This document shows positions 33,189 to 42,579 of a stretch of DNA of 64,000 bases, one piece after another (the first letter of the stretch is position 1; each line of letters begins with the position of its first letter). The position numbers and the translations under genes were made by a program. The stretch covers positions 62,001-126,000 of the forward strand of contig NZ_LGDG01000063.1 in the NCBI RefSeq assembly GCF_001279775.1, written 5' to 3'. Below the pieces are notes generated by a model that was given only the letters and a program-made list of their open reading frames with translations, searched no databases and had not been told where the DNA came from. The stretch comes from Streptomyces sp. MMG1533. Its GTDB lineage: Bacteria; Actinomycetota; Actinomycetes; Streptomycetales; Streptomycetaceae.

Positions 33189-33779
33189 ATGCCGACGCGT
33201 GAACCGGGAGAGGTCTTCGGACCCCGGATGACCCTGTTCGCCGACGTGCTGAGCGTCGGCCTCGCCACGGCGGTGGCGTGTCTGCCCCTGGTGACCGCCC
33301 CGGCCGCACTGTCGAGCGCGAGCGCTGTGCTGCGGGGTGCGGGGGAGGGGCAACCCGCCACCGCCGGGCGGTATTTCGCGGTTCTACGGCGACGGCTTCG
33401 GGTCGGTGACCTGGCGGCCGGGGGCGTCGCTCTCGCGGGTGCGCTGCTGCTTGCCGCGGACCTCGCGCTGGCCGGGGCGGGACTGCCGGGGGCCGGACTG
33501 TTCGCGGTGGTGGCCGCCGCGATCGGCGCGTGTGCACTGGTGGTGGGTCTCAGGGCGTGTGCTCGGCCCGAGTCGCTCACCGACTGGCCTGCCGCCCTGC
33601 GCGGGGCCGCGCGGAACGCCGTAGCGGATCCGGGCGGTTCTGCCCTGGTGCTGCTCGCGGTGGCGACGGCCGTCCTCGGCGCCTGGATGATGCTGCCGCT
33701 CGCGTTCCTGGCGCCGGGCCCGCTGGCGTTGGCGCTCACCGCCGTCGACGTCCGTTTGGCCGGTATATCCGAGAGTTGA
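33189..33779 (+). CDS. YesL-like (DUF624) membrane protein
   Basis: A 196-aa membrane protein starting 5 bp after the permease. The N-terminus (FGPRMTLFADVLSVGLATAV, ACLPLVTAPAAL) is the DUF624 pattern, and three or four further hydrophobic segments follow. YesL-type proteins accompany CUT1 transporters for pectin- or plant-glycan sugars in Bacillus and actinobacteria; their task is not settled. It closes the sugar operon. Confidence 0.75.
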   Translation: MPTREPGEVFGPRMTLFADVLSVGLATAVACLPLVTAPAALSSASAVLRGAGEGQPATAGRYFAVLRRRLRVGDLAAGGVALAGALLLAADLALAGAGLPGAGLFAVVAAAIGACALVVGLRACARPESLTDWPAALRGAARNAVADPGGSALVLLAVATAVLGAWMMLPLAFLAPGPLALALTAVDVRLAGISES

Positions 33780-33793
33780 GGGGCCATTAGGGG

Positions 33794-33824
33794 ACTTGCG
33801 GTGTGAAGAGGTACTTGCGGTGTC
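33794..33824 (+). repeat. Direct repeat before the phospholipase gene
   Basis: ACTTGCGGTGT occurs twice (33794-33804 and 33813-33823), 19 bp apart or just under two helical turns. The position, ~60-90 bp before the phospholipase start, suits an activator or sigma-factor contact. Confidence 0.45.
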
Positions 33825-33842
33825 AATCATCTTGTCATGAAC

Positions 33843-33867
33843 CTGCGACCCGACGGACGGGTCGCAG
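33843..33867 (+). promoter_or_regulatory. Hairpin in the phospholipase leader (or sugar-operon terminator)
   Basis: CTGCGACCCG and CGGGTCGCAG form a perfect 10-bp stem with a 5-nt loop. It ends ~7 bp before the GGAGG ribosome binding site of the phospholipase gene. It could end sugar-operon transcripts or act as a leader structure or mRNA stabiliser. Confidence 0.6.
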
Positions 33868-33884
33868 TCTCATGGAGGTGTGGG

Positions 33885-34337
33885 ATGCACCGCAGACTCG
33901 CCACCGGAATGGCCGCCTCGACTCTGGCCCTGATCACCGTCGTCGGCACCGCCGCAGCCGCCGACGCCGCCCCCGCCGACGAGCCCCAGGTCCTCGCGAG
34001 CTGGACGCAGACGAGCGCGTCGAGCTACAACTCCTGGGCCGCCGCCCGCGCGAACCGGTCCGCATGGAACGCGTACGTGTTCGACTGGACGACCGACTAC
34101 TGCTCCTCCTCGCCGGACAACCCGTTCGGCTTCCCCTTCCGGATGTCCTGCGCCCGCCACGACTTCGGCTACCGCAACTACAAGGCCGCGGGCGCCTTCA
34201 GCGTCAACAAGTCCCGCCTGGACAGCGCCTTCCACGAGGACCTCAAGCGGGTGTGCGCGAAGTACACGGGCGGCACCAAGACCGCCTGCAACAGCACGGC
34301 GTGGACGTACTACCAGGCCGTGAAAGCCTTCGGCTGA
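33885..34337 (+). CDS. Secreted prokaryotic phospholipase A2
   Basis: A 150-aa precursor that hydrolyses the sn-2 ester of phospholipids outside the cell. ATG 33885 follows GGAGGTG; the frame is open upstream but unsupported. A signal peptide ends about ADAAPAD. The catalytic His-Asp pair is in SCARHDFGYRNYK, preceded by the CSSSPDNPFGFPFRMSC region, with Cys residues for two disulfides, as in the Streptomyces violaceoruber enzyme. Regulated perhaps through the direct repeat and hairpin upstream. Confidence 0.92.
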   Translation: MHRRLATGMAASTLALITVVGTAAAADAAPADEPQVLASWTQTSASSYNSWAAARANRSAWNAYVFDWTTDYCSSSPDNPFGFPFRMSCARHDFGYRNYKAAGAFSVNKSRLDSAFHEDLKRVCAKYTGGTKTACNSTAWTYYQAVKAFG

Positions 34338-34347
34338 GCGGCCATCA

Positions 34348-34381
34348 CCGGTCGGGGGCGCGCCCAGCCGCCCCCGACCGG
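34348..34381. terminator. Strong hairpin terminator
   Basis: CCGGTCGGGGGCG and CGCCCCCGACCGG form a perfect 13-bp stem with an 8-nt loop. It lies 10 bp after the phospholipase stop and just before the stop of the convergent copper ATPase gene, so it may serve both. Confidence 0.8.
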
Positions 34382-34386
34382 ACGGT

Positions 34387-36639
34387 TCAGTCCGCCGCCC
34401 GGAACGAGCGCAGCCGCAGCGAGTTGCCGACGACGAACACCGAGGAGAAGGCCATGGCGGCCCCGGCGAGCATCGGGTTGAGCAGGCCGGCCGCGGCGAG
34501 CGGCAGGGCGGCCACGTTGTAGGCGAAGGCCCAGAACAGGTTGGTGCGGATCGTGCCGAGGGTGCGGCGGGCGAGCCGGATGGCGTCGGCCGCTGCGCGC
34601 AGGTCACCGCGCACGAGGGTCAGGTCGCCGGCCTCGATCGCGGCGTCCGTGCCCGTGCCCATCGCCAGCCCCAGGTCGGCCTGGGCGAGGGCGGCCGCGT
34701 CGTTGACGCCGTCGCCGACCATCGCGACCGAACGGCCCTCGCGCTGAAGGCGCTTGACGACGTCGACCTTGTCCTCGGGCAGCACCTCGGCGACGACGTC
34801 CTCGGGCGCGATGCCCACCTCTCGGGCGACGGACTCGGCGACGGCCCGGTTGTCGCCGGTCAGCAGGATCGGGGAAAGGCCGAGTGCGCGCAGCCGGGTG
34901 ATCGCCTCGGCGCTGGTCGCCTTCACCGCGTCCGCGACCTCCAGGACCGCCCGTGCCTCGCCGTCCCAGGCGACCACGACGGCCGTACGCCCGGCCGCCT
35001 CGGCGTCCGCCTTGGCCCGCGCCAGCTCCTCCGGCAGTTCCATGGCCCAGTCGGCGAGCAGCCGTTCGCGGCCGACGAGGACCGCGTCACCGTCGACGAC
35101 GCCCTGCACCCCGAGACCGGGCACGTTCGCGAAGTCCTCGGGCGCGGGCAGCGACCCCAGCTTCTCCAGTGCTCCCTCGGCCACGGCGCGGGCGATCGGG
35201 TGCTCGGAGGAGTGCTCCAACGCCCCCGCCAGCCGCAGGACTTCGGCCTCCTCGGTGCCGTCGGCCGGGTGCAGGGCCGTCAGGGCCATCCGGCCGGTGG
35301 TGACGGTGCCCGTCTTGTCGAGGACCACGGTGTCGACCTTGCGCGTCGACTCCAGGACCTCGGGGCCCTTGATGAGGATCCCGAGCTGCGCGCCACGCCC
35401 GGTGCCGACCAGCAGCGCGGTCGGCGTGGCCAGCCCGAGGGCGCACGGGCAGGCAATGATCAGTACGGCGACGGCGGCGGTGAAGGCCGCCGTCGGACCC
35501 GAGCCGTTGCCGAGCCAGAACCCGAGCGTGCCCAGCGCGAGCGCGATCACGATCGGCACGAAGACCCCGGAGATCCGGTCGGCGAGCCGCTGCGCCGCGG
35601 CCTTGCCGTTCTGCGCGTCCTCGACCAGCTTCGCCATCCGGGCCAGCCGGGTGTCGGCGCCGACGCGGGTCGCCTCGACGACGAGCCGGCCGCCCGCGTT
35701 GACCGTCGCCCCGGTGACCGGGTCGCCGACGCCCACCTCCACGGGCACGGACTCGCCGGTCAGCATCGAGGCGTCGACGGCGGAGGAGCCCTCGACGACG
35801 GTGCCGTCGGTGGCGATCTTCTCGCCGGGGCGGACCAGGAAGCGGTCGCCGACCTTCAACTCCGCGAGGGGCAGGGTGCGTTCGTCGCCGTCGGGCCGCA
35901 GGACGGTGACGTCCTTCGCGCCCAGTTCCAGCAGCGCCCTCAGTGCCGCGCCCGCCTTGCGCTTGGAGCGGGCCTCGAAGTACCGCCCGGCCAGGATGAA
36001 GGCGGTGACACCGGCGGCGGCTTCCAGGTAGAGGTTCCCGGCCCCGTCGCCGCGGGTGATGGTCAGCTCGAACGGGTGGGTCATGCCGGGGGTGCCCGCG
36101 GTCCCGAAGAACAGTGCCCACAGCGACCAGCCGAACGCGGCCGCCGTACCGACCGAGATCAGTGTGTCCATCGTGGCCGCGCCGTGCCGGGCGTTGGTGA
36201 ACGCCGCCCTGTGGAAGGGCCATCCGGCGTACGTCACCACGGGCGCCGCGAGGGTGAGTGACAGCCACTGCCAGTACTCGAACTGGAGGGCGGGGATCAT
36301 GGCCATCGCGACGACGGGCCCGGCCAGCACCACGGCGGTGACCAACCGCTCGCGCAGCGGCCGGAGTTCGTCGTCCGCCGCCATGTCGTCGTGCCGCGGC
36401 TCGGGCGGTTCGGGTTCCTGCGCCGTGTACCCGGTCTTCTCGACGGTGGCTATCAGGTCCCGCACCGAGACGTCACCGCTGTGGCTGACCCGGGCCTTCT
36501 CGGTGGCGTAGTTGACGGTGGCCGTGACGCCGTCCATCCGGTTGAGCTTCTTCTCGATGCGCGCCGCGCACGAGGCACAGGTCATGCCGCCGATGACGAG
36601 TTCCGTCTCGGCGTCGGGGCCGGTCGTGGTGGTGGTCAT
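34387..36639 (-). CDS. copA: Copper-exporting P1B-type ATPase
   Basis: A 750-aa pump that exports Cu(I) from the cytoplasm. One N-terminal metal-binding domain ([16 protein letters not shown], Cys21 and Cys24), eight predicted membrane helices, the intramembrane CPC motif ([13 protein letters not shown]), TGES, DKTGT, HP in SSEHPIARA, and [20 protein letters not shown] are all present. ATG 36639 follows CAGGAGCAGC. A longer frame upstream is unsupported because it would cross the control region. Two CsoR-type boxes lie in the divergent promoter region, so copper induction is expected. Confidence 0.93.
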   Translation of the reverse strand: MTTTTTGPDAETELVIGGMTCASCAARIEKKLNRMDGVTATVNYATEKARVSHSGDVSVRDLIATVEKTGYTAQEPEPPEPRHDDMAADDELRPLRERLVTAVVLAGPVVAMAMIPALQFEYWQWLSLTLAAPVVTYAGWPFHRAAFTNARHGAATMDTLISVGTAAAFGWSLWALFFGTAGTPGMTHPFELTITRGDGAGNLYLEAAAGVTAFILAGRYFEARSKRKAGAALRALLELGAKDVTVLRPDGDERTLPLAELKVGDRFLVRPGEKIATDGTVVEGSSAVDASMLTGESVPVEVGVGDPVTGATVNAGGRLVVEATRVGADTRLARMAKLVEDAQNGKAAAQRLADRISGVFVPIVIALALGTLGFWLGNGSGPTAAFTAAVAVLIIACPCALGLATPTALLVGTGRGAQLGILIKGPEVLESTRKVDTVVLDKTGTVTTGRMALTALHPADGTEEAEVLRLAGALEHSSEHPIARAVAEGALEKLGSLPAPEDFANVPGLGVQGVVDGDAVLVGRERLLADWAMELPEELARAKADAEAAGRTAVVVAWDGEARAVLEVADAVKATSAEAITRLRALGLSPILLTGDNRAVAESVAREVGIAPEDVVAEVLPEDKVDVVKRLQREGRSVAMVGDGVNDAAALAQADLGLAMGTGTDAAIEAGDLTLVRGDLRAAADAIRLARRTLGTIRTNLFWAFAYNVAALPLAAAGLLNPMLAGAAMAFSSVFVVGNSLRLRSFRAAD

Positions 36640-36720
36640 CGCTGCTCCTGAGGTCGTCCCAGCCGTGTACCGCGGTCGACACGGATACGGGGTGGGGGTA
36701 TCTTGCGTCTCAGGTTCTGT

Positions 36721-36737
36721 ATACCCCCACTGGGTAT
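36721..36737. promoter_or_regulatory. CsoR-type copper operator, copy 1
   Basis: ATACCCCCACTGGGTAT resembles the GC-rich pseudo-palindrome flanked by ATA/TAT that actinobacterial CsoR repressors bind. It is the copy nearer the copper ATPase start. Confidence 0.75.
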
Positions 36738-36759
36738 CCGAAGCAAGTCTTCCGAGGGC

Positions 36760-36787
36760 TTGACCTGATACCCCCCAGGGGTATGGT
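36760..36787 (+). promoter_or_regulatory. Promoter with overlapping CsoR-type operator, copy 2
   Basis: The near-consensus -35 TTGACC (36760-36765) and a -10-like TATGGT (36782-36787) are 16 bp apart. Between and over them lies ATACCCCCCAGGGGTAT (36768-36784), a better CsoR box than copy 1. A repressor there would block RNA polymerase. The promoter points to the His-rich secreted protein gene. Confidence 0.7.
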
Positions 36788-36844
36788 GAGTCGTATGGAA
36801 GGCCTCGCATCGAAGCCCGGGGCCCCGCCTCCCAGGAGCCGAAC

Positions 36845-37828
36845 ATGCACGCTGGACTGAAGATCACCACGTTCGCCGCCGCGCTGGCCGCGACCTTCGG
36901 CACCGCCTACGGCGTGGGCAAGGGTCTCGACCCCCTGGTCGAGGACAGCGCGCCCCCGCGTCACGAGAGCCACCGCGAGGCGTCGTCGACCTCCTCACCG
37001 GACGGAGGGGGCGGCCATGCGGAGCAGGGGGCGGAGCCGTCCGGCGGGCTGCAGATCTCCGAGAAGGGCTACACCCTCGACCTCCAGACCCCGCGGGTGG
37101 CCGCGGGGCGCGCTGCCGACCTGCGCTTCGTCATCCGCGACGACAGTGGCCGTGCGGTCACCGCCTACCAGCGGGAACACGACAAGGAACTCCACCTCAT
37201 CGTGGCCTCCCGCGACCTGGTCACCTACCGCCACCTGCACCCCAGCCGTGCCACGGACGGCACCTGGAGCATCCCCGTCGACCTGCCCCGCGCGGGCGGT
37301 TACCGCGTCTTCGCCGACTTCACCCCGGCGAAGAAGGACGCCGAGAACCTCACCCTCGGCGCGGATCTGGCGGCTTCGGGCCCCTATGAGCCGCAGCGCA
37401 TGCCGGCGCCGAGCGACACCGCCCGGATCGACGGCTACGAGGTCGAGCTGGACGGCTCCCTGCGCCCGGGCGCGGCAGACGACCTGACCCTGAACGTGTC
37501 CCGGAACGGCAAGCCGGTCACCGACCTCCAGCCCTACCTCGGTGCGTACGGCCATCTGGTCGCCCTGCGCGCCGGCGACCTCGCCTACCTCCATGTCCAC
37601 CCGAACGGCGAGCCCGGCGACGGCACGACCGAGCCCGGCCCGGCCGTCTCGTTCACGGCCACGGCTCCGAGCGGCGGCACCTACCGGCTCTTCCTCGACT
37701 TCAAGCACGACGGGGAGGTCCACACCGCCGCGTTCACGGTCCGGGCGGGGGCGGCAGCCGGCGACGAGCCCTCCGGTGCACCCGCGTCTCCGGGTGCCCA
37801 CGAGGCCTCGGGCGGCCACGGGCACTGA
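36845..37828 (+). CDS. His-rich secreted or membrane-anchored protein of the copper locus
   Basis: A 327-aa protein with an N-terminal hydrophobic segment ([19 protein letters not shown]), a linker with several His, then two beta-rich modules. Each module has an HLH/HVH-type motif: [16 protein letters not shown] near residue 133 and [14 protein letters not shown] near residue 251. The C-terminus is EASGGHGH. These suggest extracytoplasmic copper binding. It shares the divergent CsoR-box region with the copper ATPase and is probably copper-induced. The family has no name I can recall; the role is inferred from context. Confidence 0.75.
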   Translation: MHAGLKITTFAAALAATFGTAYGVGKGLDPLVEDSAPPRHESHREASSTSSPDGGGGHAEQGAEPSGGLQISEKGYTLDLQTPRVAAGRAADLRFVIRDDSGRAVTAYQREHDKELHLIVASRDLVTYRHLHPSRATDGTWSIPVDLPRAGGYRVFADFTPAKKDAENLTLGADLAASGPYEPQRMPAPSDTARIDGYEVELDGSLRPGAADDLTLNVSRNGKPVTDLQPYLGAYGHLVALRAGDLAYLHVHPNGEPGDGTTEPGPAVSFTATAPSGGTYRLFLDFKHDGEVHTAAFTVRAGAAAGDEPSGAPASPGAHEASGGHGH

Positions 37829-37848
37829 GGGTGCCTCGGTGGGCTCCC

Positions 37849-39675
37849 TCAGCCGAGGGCCCGGTCGAGGTTGAACGCGGCGCTGATCAGGGCGAGATGG
37901 GTGAAGGCCTGGGGGAAGTTGCCCTGTTGCTCGCCGGTGTGGCTGATCTCCTCGGCGTACAGGCCCAGATGGTTGGCGTACGTGAGCATCTTCTCGAAGG
38001 CGAGCCGCGCCTCGTCGATCCGCCCGGCGTGGACCATGGCCTCGACGTACCAGAACGAGCAGATGGAGAACGTGCCCTCGTCGCCGCGCAGTCCGTCGGG
38101 GCTCGCCTGTGGGTCGTAGCGGTAGACCAGCGAGTCGGACACCAGGTCGTGGGTGAGTGCGTCCAGTGTGGACAGCCACTTGGGGTCGGTCGGCGCGATG
38201 AACTTCGTCAACGGCATCATCAGGACGGCCGCGTCGAGCACGTCGCCGTCCTCGTGCTGTACGAAGGCCTGGCGGGCCTCGGACCAGCCCCGCTTCATGA
38301 TCCGCCGGTAGATCGTGTCGCGGGACTCCCGCCAGCGGGACAGGTCTGCGGGCAGGCCGCGCCGGTTGGCCATGCGGATCGCCCGCTCGATCGCCACCCA
38401 GCACATCAGCCGCGAGTACAGGAAGTTCTTGCGTCCGCCGCGCGTCTCCCAGATGCCTTCGTCGGGCTGGTCCCAGTGCTCGCACACCCAGTCCACCAGG
38501 GCGCACACGTCGTCCCACTGGCCGCTGGAGATCGGCTTGGCCCACTTGTCGTAGAGGTAGATCGAGTCGATCAGTGCGCCGTAGATGTCGAGTTGGAGCT
38601 GCTCGGCCGCTCCGTTGCCGATGCGTACCGGCGCGGAGCCCTGGTGTCCCTCCAGGTGGGCGAGTTCACGCTCGGGCAGGTCGGTGCGGCCGTCGATGCC
38701 GTACATGATCTGCAGGGGGCCCGACGGCTTGCCGTCGCCCGGAGTGATGTGCCGGGTCACGAACTTCATGAACGCCTCGGCCTCGCCGGTGAAGCCCAGT
38801 CGCAGCAACGCGTACACGCAGAAGGCGGCGTCGCGTACCCACACGTACCGGTAGTCCCAGTTGCGCTCGCCGCCGAGCTGCTCGGGCAGACTCGTCGTCG
38901 GGGCGGCCACGATCGCGCCGGTCGGGGCGTACGTCAGCAGCTTCAGTGTGAGGGCCGAGCGGTGCACCCTCTCCCGCCAGCGGCCCCGGTACTTGGAGGC
39001 GGACAGCCAGCGCCGCCAGTACGCGACCGTGGTGGTGAACTGCTCCTCGGCCTCCGTCCGCGCGCACCGGCGTGGTGCCACCTCGCCGCCCACCTGGTCC
39101 AGCGCGAACACCGCCGACTCGCCCTCGGCGAGCTTGAAGTCGGCCCGCGCGTCCTGGCCGTCGGTCTCCAGCGGCACGGTCGCGGTCAGCCCGAGGGACA
39201 GTTCGGCGGACTCGAAGACCGCGACGTCGCCCTCCATGCGCACGGTGTGCGGCCGGCCGCCGTAGTCGAACCGCGGTGCCACGCGCGTGCTGAACGGGAG
39301 GGAGCCGCGCACGCACAGAACCCGCCGGATCAGCCGGTGACGTTCGGTCTCCACCGAGTCGTCGCCGACCGGCATGAAGTCCTGCACCTCGCCGACGCCG
39401 TCCTCGGTGAAGAACCGGGTGATCAGGACGTTGGTGTCGGGGAAGTAGAACTGCTTGGTGCGGGCCGGCACGCTCGCCGCCAGCTCGAAGCAGCCGCCCT
39501 TCTCCGCGTCCAGGACCGAGGCGAAGACGCTCGGGGCGTCGAAGGAGGGGCAGCAGTACCAGTCGATCGTGCCGTTGGTGCCTACCAAGGCCACGCTGCG
39601 CAGGTCGCCGATCAGACCGTGCTCGGCGATCGGCAGATAACGCGCGGTCCCGGACACGTGCTGTGGATCGTCCAT
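37849..39675 (-). CDS. Glycoside hydrolase family 15 protein (glucoamylase/trehalase type)
   Basis: A 608-aa cytoplasmic enzyme. The N-terminal beta domain (IGDLRSVALVGTNGTIDWYC, PSFDAPSVFASVLDAEKGG) and an (alpha/alpha)6 barrel with GGERNWDYRYVWVRDAAFCV, EQLQLDIYGALIDSIYLY, DEGIWETRGGRKNFLYSRLM and DEGTFSICSFWYVEAMV are typical of GH15, including the catalytic Glu pair. Actinobacterial members include trehalases as well as glucoamylases, and sequence alone does not decide. ATG 39675 has GGAGG six bases before it; ATG 39687, four codons upstream, is the alternative. Confidence 0.9.
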   Translation of the reverse strand: MDDPQHVSGTARYLPIAEHGLIGDLRSVALVGTNGTIDWYCCPSFDAPSVFASVLDAEKGGCFELAASVPARTKQFYFPDTNVLITRFFTEDGVGEVQDFMPVGDDSVETERHRLIRRVLCVRGSLPFSTRVAPRFDYGGRPHTVRMEGDVAVFESAELSLGLTATVPLETDGQDARADFKLAEGESAVFALDQVGGEVAPRRCARTEAEEQFTTTVAYWRRWLSASKYRGRWRERVHRSALTLKLLTYAPTGAIVAAPTTSLPEQLGGERNWDYRYVWVRDAAFCVYALLRLGFTGEAEAFMKFVTRHITPGDGKPSGPLQIMYGIDGRTDLPERELAHLEGHQGSAPVRIGNGAAEQLQLDIYGALIDSIYLYDKWAKPISSGQWDDVCALVDWVCEHWDQPDEGIWETRGGRKNFLYSRLMCWVAIERAIRMANRRGLPADLSRWRESRDTIYRRIMKRGWSEARQAFVQHEDGDVLDAAVLMMPLTKFIAPTDPKWLSTLDALTHDLVSDSLVYRYDPQASPDGLRGDEGTFSICSFWYVEAMVHAGRIDEARLAFEKMLTYANHLGLYAEEISHTGEQQGNFPQAFTHLALISAAFNLDRALG

Positions 39676-39764
39676 CGCAGCCTCCATGTGCCGACACGCA
39701 CCTCAGCCTCAGGCTCAGCTTAGGGGGCTCGGACGGCGCGGCGCCGAGGGAAGGAGACATGTGA

Positions 39765-39787
39765 TTTGCCTAAAGGTGTTAGGTAAA
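39765..39787. promoter_or_regulatory. TetR operator
   Basis: TTTGCCTAA and TTAGGTAAA form 9-bp arms (one mismatch) around a 5-bp spacer. The site is 34 bp before the TetR gene, inside an AT-rich promoter, which fits autorepression. Confidence 0.6.
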
Positions 39788-39821
39788 TACACAATGCTTT
39801 CAGGTAAATGAAGGGTGGCTG

Positions 39822-40397
39822 ATGGCGCGCGCAGGACTGACCACGGAACGCCTGGTGCGGGCGGGAGCCGAGTTGGCCGACGAGGTCGGCTTCGACCAGG
39901 TGACCGTCTCGGCGCTCGCCAGGCGGTTCGACGTCAAGGTCGCGAGTCTGTACTCGCACGTGAAGAACTCCCAGGACCTCAGGACCGGGATCGCCCTGCT
40001 CGCCCTGGAGGAACTCGCCGACCGGGGCGCCGCCGCCCTGGCCGGCCGGGCCGGCAAGGACGCCCTCACCGCCTTCGCCAACGTCTACCGCGACTACGCC
40101 CGGGAGCACCCCGGCCGGTATGCCGCGGCCCAGCTGAGGCTCTCTCCGGAGGCGGCGGCCGCCAGTGCCGGGGGCAGACACGCACAGATGACGCGGGCGA
40201 TCCTGCGCGGCTATGACCTGACGGAGCCGGACCGGACACATGCGGTCCGGCTGCTGGGCAGCGTCTTCCACGGCTACGTCAGCCTGGAGCTGGGAGGAGG
40301 GTTCAGCCACAGCGCCCCCGACTCGCAGGAGACCTGGTCGAGAGTCATGGACGCCCTCGACGCGCTGTTGCGGAACTGGCCGGCGCCGTCCACGTAG
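39822..40397 (+). CDS. TetR-family regulator with C-terminal WHG-type domain
   Basis: A 191-aa repressor. HTH at about residues 24-45 (VTVSALARRFDVKVASLYSH; Val-Lys-Val replaces the usual Gly). The C-terminal ligand domain (RAILRGYDLTEPDRTHAVRL, VFHGYVSLELGGGF) is of the WHG/TetR_C_33 type. The palindrome just upstream is its likely site. It lies 57 bp before the SGNH hydrolase gene in the same direction and probably controls it. Confidence 0.88.
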   Translation: MARAGLTTERLVRAGAELADEVGFDQVTVSALARRFDVKVASLYSHVKNSQDLRTGIALLALEELADRGAAALAGRAGKDALTAFANVYRDYAREHPGRYAAAQLRLSPEAAAASAGGRHAQMTRAILRGYDLTEPDRTHAVRLLGSVFHGYVSLELGGGFSHSAPDSQETWSRVMDALDALLRNWPAPST

Positions 40398-40454
40398 TCC
40401 GCTCGGTTCGCACAGTCCATCCGGTTCCGGCACATTGATCAACAGGTTGAGGCA

Positions 40455-41642
40455 ATGCACACCAAGGACAACTGGACCACCACGCCCATCACCATGGACC
40501 TCCTGCGCGGAGCCCTCGACCTGGAGCGCACCGAGCACGGTGTGCTGCCGCACCGGGTGCCCGCCCGGGCCCGCGCCCAGTGCGCCGACGGGCAACTGGC
40601 CATGGCCGAGTCCCAGCCCTCCGGCGTTCGGCTGGCCTTCCGCACCCGGGCGACCGCCGTCGAACTGGACACGCTGCCCACCAAGCGGTTCTACGTGGGT
40701 GCACCGCCGCGCCCGGACGGCGTGTACGAGCTGCTCGTCGACGGTCGCCCGACGGGCCGTGGCAGTGTGACGGACGGCCACACCCTGACCATCGACATGA
40801 CCACCGGGAGTGTCGAGCACCGGCCCGGGCGGCCCGGCACCCTCCGCTTCACCGACCTCCCCGACGGGCTCAAGGACGTCGAGATCTGGCTGCCGCACAA
40901 CGAGACCACCGAACTCGTCGCCCTGCGCACCGACGCCCCCGTCGAGCCCGCCCCGGACCCTGGCCGCAGGGTGTGGCTGCACCACGGCAGCTCGATCAGC
41001 CACGGCTCCGACGCCGCCGGGCCCACCGGTATCTGGCCGGTCCTTGCCGCCTCCCTCGGCGGCGTGGAACTGATCAACCTGGGTCTGGGCGGCAGCGCCC
41101 TGCTCGACCCGTTCACCGCCCGCACCCTGCGGGACACGCCCGCCGACCTGATCAGCGTCAAGATCGGAATCAACCTGGTCAACGCCGACGTGATGCGCCT
41201 GCGCGCCTTCACCCCCGCCGTCCACGGCTTCCTCGACACCGTCCGCGAAGGGCACCCCACCACTGAGCTGCTGGTCGTCTCGCCCATCCTGTGCCCGATC
41301 CACGAGGACACGCCGGGCCCCACCGCCCCGGACCTCACCAACCTCGGCACCGGGCAACTGCGGTTCGTGGCCATGGGCGATCCGGCGGAGCGCGCGAGCG
41401 GGAAACTGACCCTGGGCGTCATACGGGACGAGCTGGCCCGGATCGTGACGCAGCGAACGGCCGAGGACCCGCACCTGCACTACCTCGACGGCCGCGACCT
41501 CTACGGCGAGGCGGACTCCGCCGAGCTTCCGCTGCCCGACAACCTCCACCCGGACGCCGCCACCCACCGCCACCTCGGCGAACGCTTCGCCGAGCTGGCC
41601 TTCGCGAGCGACGGGCCCTTCGCGGAACCCGGCGGCAACTGA
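40455..41642 (+). CDS. SGNH/GDSL-family hydrolase
   Basis: A 395-aa two-part protein. A beta-sandwich N-terminal domain (residues ~1-165, RLAFRTRATAVELDTLPTKR) precedes a C-terminal SGNH fold: block I VWLHHGSSISHGSDA with the nucleophile Ser, block II LGLGGSALLD (Gly), block III VKIGINLVNAD (Asn), and block V LPDNLHPDAATHRHLGE (Asp/His). Similar enzymes remove acyl groups from carbohydrates or act as lipases. No signal peptide is seen, so it appears cytoplasmic. The TetR gene upstream suggests inducible expression. Confidence 0.85.
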   Translation: MHTKDNWTTTPITMDLLRGALDLERTEHGVLPHRVPARARAQCADGQLAMAESQPSGVRLAFRTRATAVELDTLPTKRFYVGAPPRPDGVYELLVDGRPTGRGSVTDGHTLTIDMTTGSVEHRPGRPGTLRFTDLPDGLKDVEIWLPHNETTELVALRTDAPVEPAPDPGRRVWLHHGSSISHGSDAAGPTGIWPVLAASLGGVELINLGLGGSALLDPFTARTLRDTPADLISVKIGINLVNADVMRLRAFTPAVHGFLDTVREGHPTTELLVVSPILCPIHEDTPGPTAPDLTNLGTGQLRFVAMGDPAERASGKLTLGVIRDELARIVTQRTAEDPHLHYLDGRDLYGEADSAELPLPDNLHPDAATHRHLGERFAELAFASDGPFAEPGGN

Positions 41643-41678
41643 AGCGCTTCGGCGGCCGTAGGGCCTGTTCCAAGAGCC

Positions 41679-42458
41679 TCAGACCGCGACGACCCGCAGC
41701 CCCGCCTCCTCGAACCGTCGTACCGTGTCCGGCCCGGCCGCCGTGTCCGTGACCAGCGTGTCCACGGACTCCGCCGCGCAGATCCGGGCGAAGGCCCGCT
41801 GTCCCAGCTTGCTGGAGTCCGCGGCGACGACCACACGCTCGGCGCGTTCGCAGAGCAGCCGGTTGATCGCCGCCTCCGCCTCGTCGTGCGCGGCGGCACC
41901 GTGCGTGACGTCGAAGGCGACGACGCCGAGGACCGCCACGTCGAGCGTGATCTGGCTCAGCACACCGTCCGCGAGCGGTCCGACGAGCTCGTACGACTGC
42001 GGGCGCGCGACCCCGCCGGTCAGCACGATCTTGAACTGGGGGCGCACGGCCAGCTCGTTGGCGATGTTGAGCGCGTTGGTGACCACGGTCAGCGCGGGCG
42101 AACCGGACGCCAGGTCACCGCGCACGGCCAAGGCCCGTGCGACCTCGGTCGTGGTCGTCCCGCCGGTGAGCCCGACCGCCTCGCCAGGGGCGACGAGGTC
42201 CGCCACCGCCTTCGCGATGCGCTGTTTCTCGGAGGCGTGGCGGGCCGTCTTGTAGCGCAGCGGCAGCTCGTACGACACCCCGTGCACGACCGCGCCGCCC
42301 CGCGTGCGCACGAGCATCTGCTGCTCGGCCAGCTGGTCGAAGTCGCGCCGAATGGTCGCGGACGAGACCGCCAGCTCGGCGGCCGCCTCCTCGACGTCCA
42401 ACCGGCCGCGCTCGACCAGCAGTTCCAGCAGCGCCTTCCACCGGGCGTCGCGCGACAT
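41679..42458 (-). CDS. DeoR-family regulator (AgaR-like)
   Basis: A 259-aa sugar-phosphate-responsive repressor. HTH LDVEEAAAELAVSSATIRRD near residue 20-40, a RTRGGAV signature after it, and the DeoRC sensor domain (VGLTGGTTTTEVARAL, VVTNALNIANEL, DVAVLGVVAFDVTHG, VVVAADSSKLGQRAF). It diverges from the SIS/aldolase operon. Inverted TTGATTGT/ACAATCAA repeats in the shared promoter are its probable binding sites. The expected inducer is the sugar phosphate handled by those enzymes. Confidence 0.9.
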   Translation of the reverse strand: MSRDARWKALLELLVERGRLDVEEAAAELAVSSATIRRDFDQLAEQQMLVRTRGGAVVHGVSYELPLRYKTARHASEKQRIAKAVADLVAPGEAVGLTGGTTTTEVARALAVRGDLASGSPALTVVTNALNIANELAVRPQFKIVLTGGVARPQSYELVGPLADGVLSQITLDVAVLGVVAFDVTHGAAAHDEAEAAINRLLCERAERVVVAADSSKLGQRAFARICAAESVDTLVTDTAAGPDTVRRFEEAGLRVVAV

Positions 42459-42520
42459 CCGGGCCCTCCGTTCCTCGATCTCCCGGCGACCCTAGCGCAC
42501 CCCCACCTCCGTCCGGATGC

Positions 42521-42564
42521 TTGATTGTGCTCGAAACCTGGCTATATTTTGCACGAACAATCAA
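42521..42564. promoter_or_regulatory. DeoR operator pair and promoter
   Basis: TTGATTGTGCTCGAAA (from 42521) and its inverted counterpart ending ACAATCAA (42557-42564) flank a TATATT -10-like box (42543-42548). The layout, repressor sites on both sides of a promoter between regulator and operon, is typical of DeoR systems. Confidence 0.6.
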
Positions 42565-42579
42565 AATGGAGGGTGCGGC

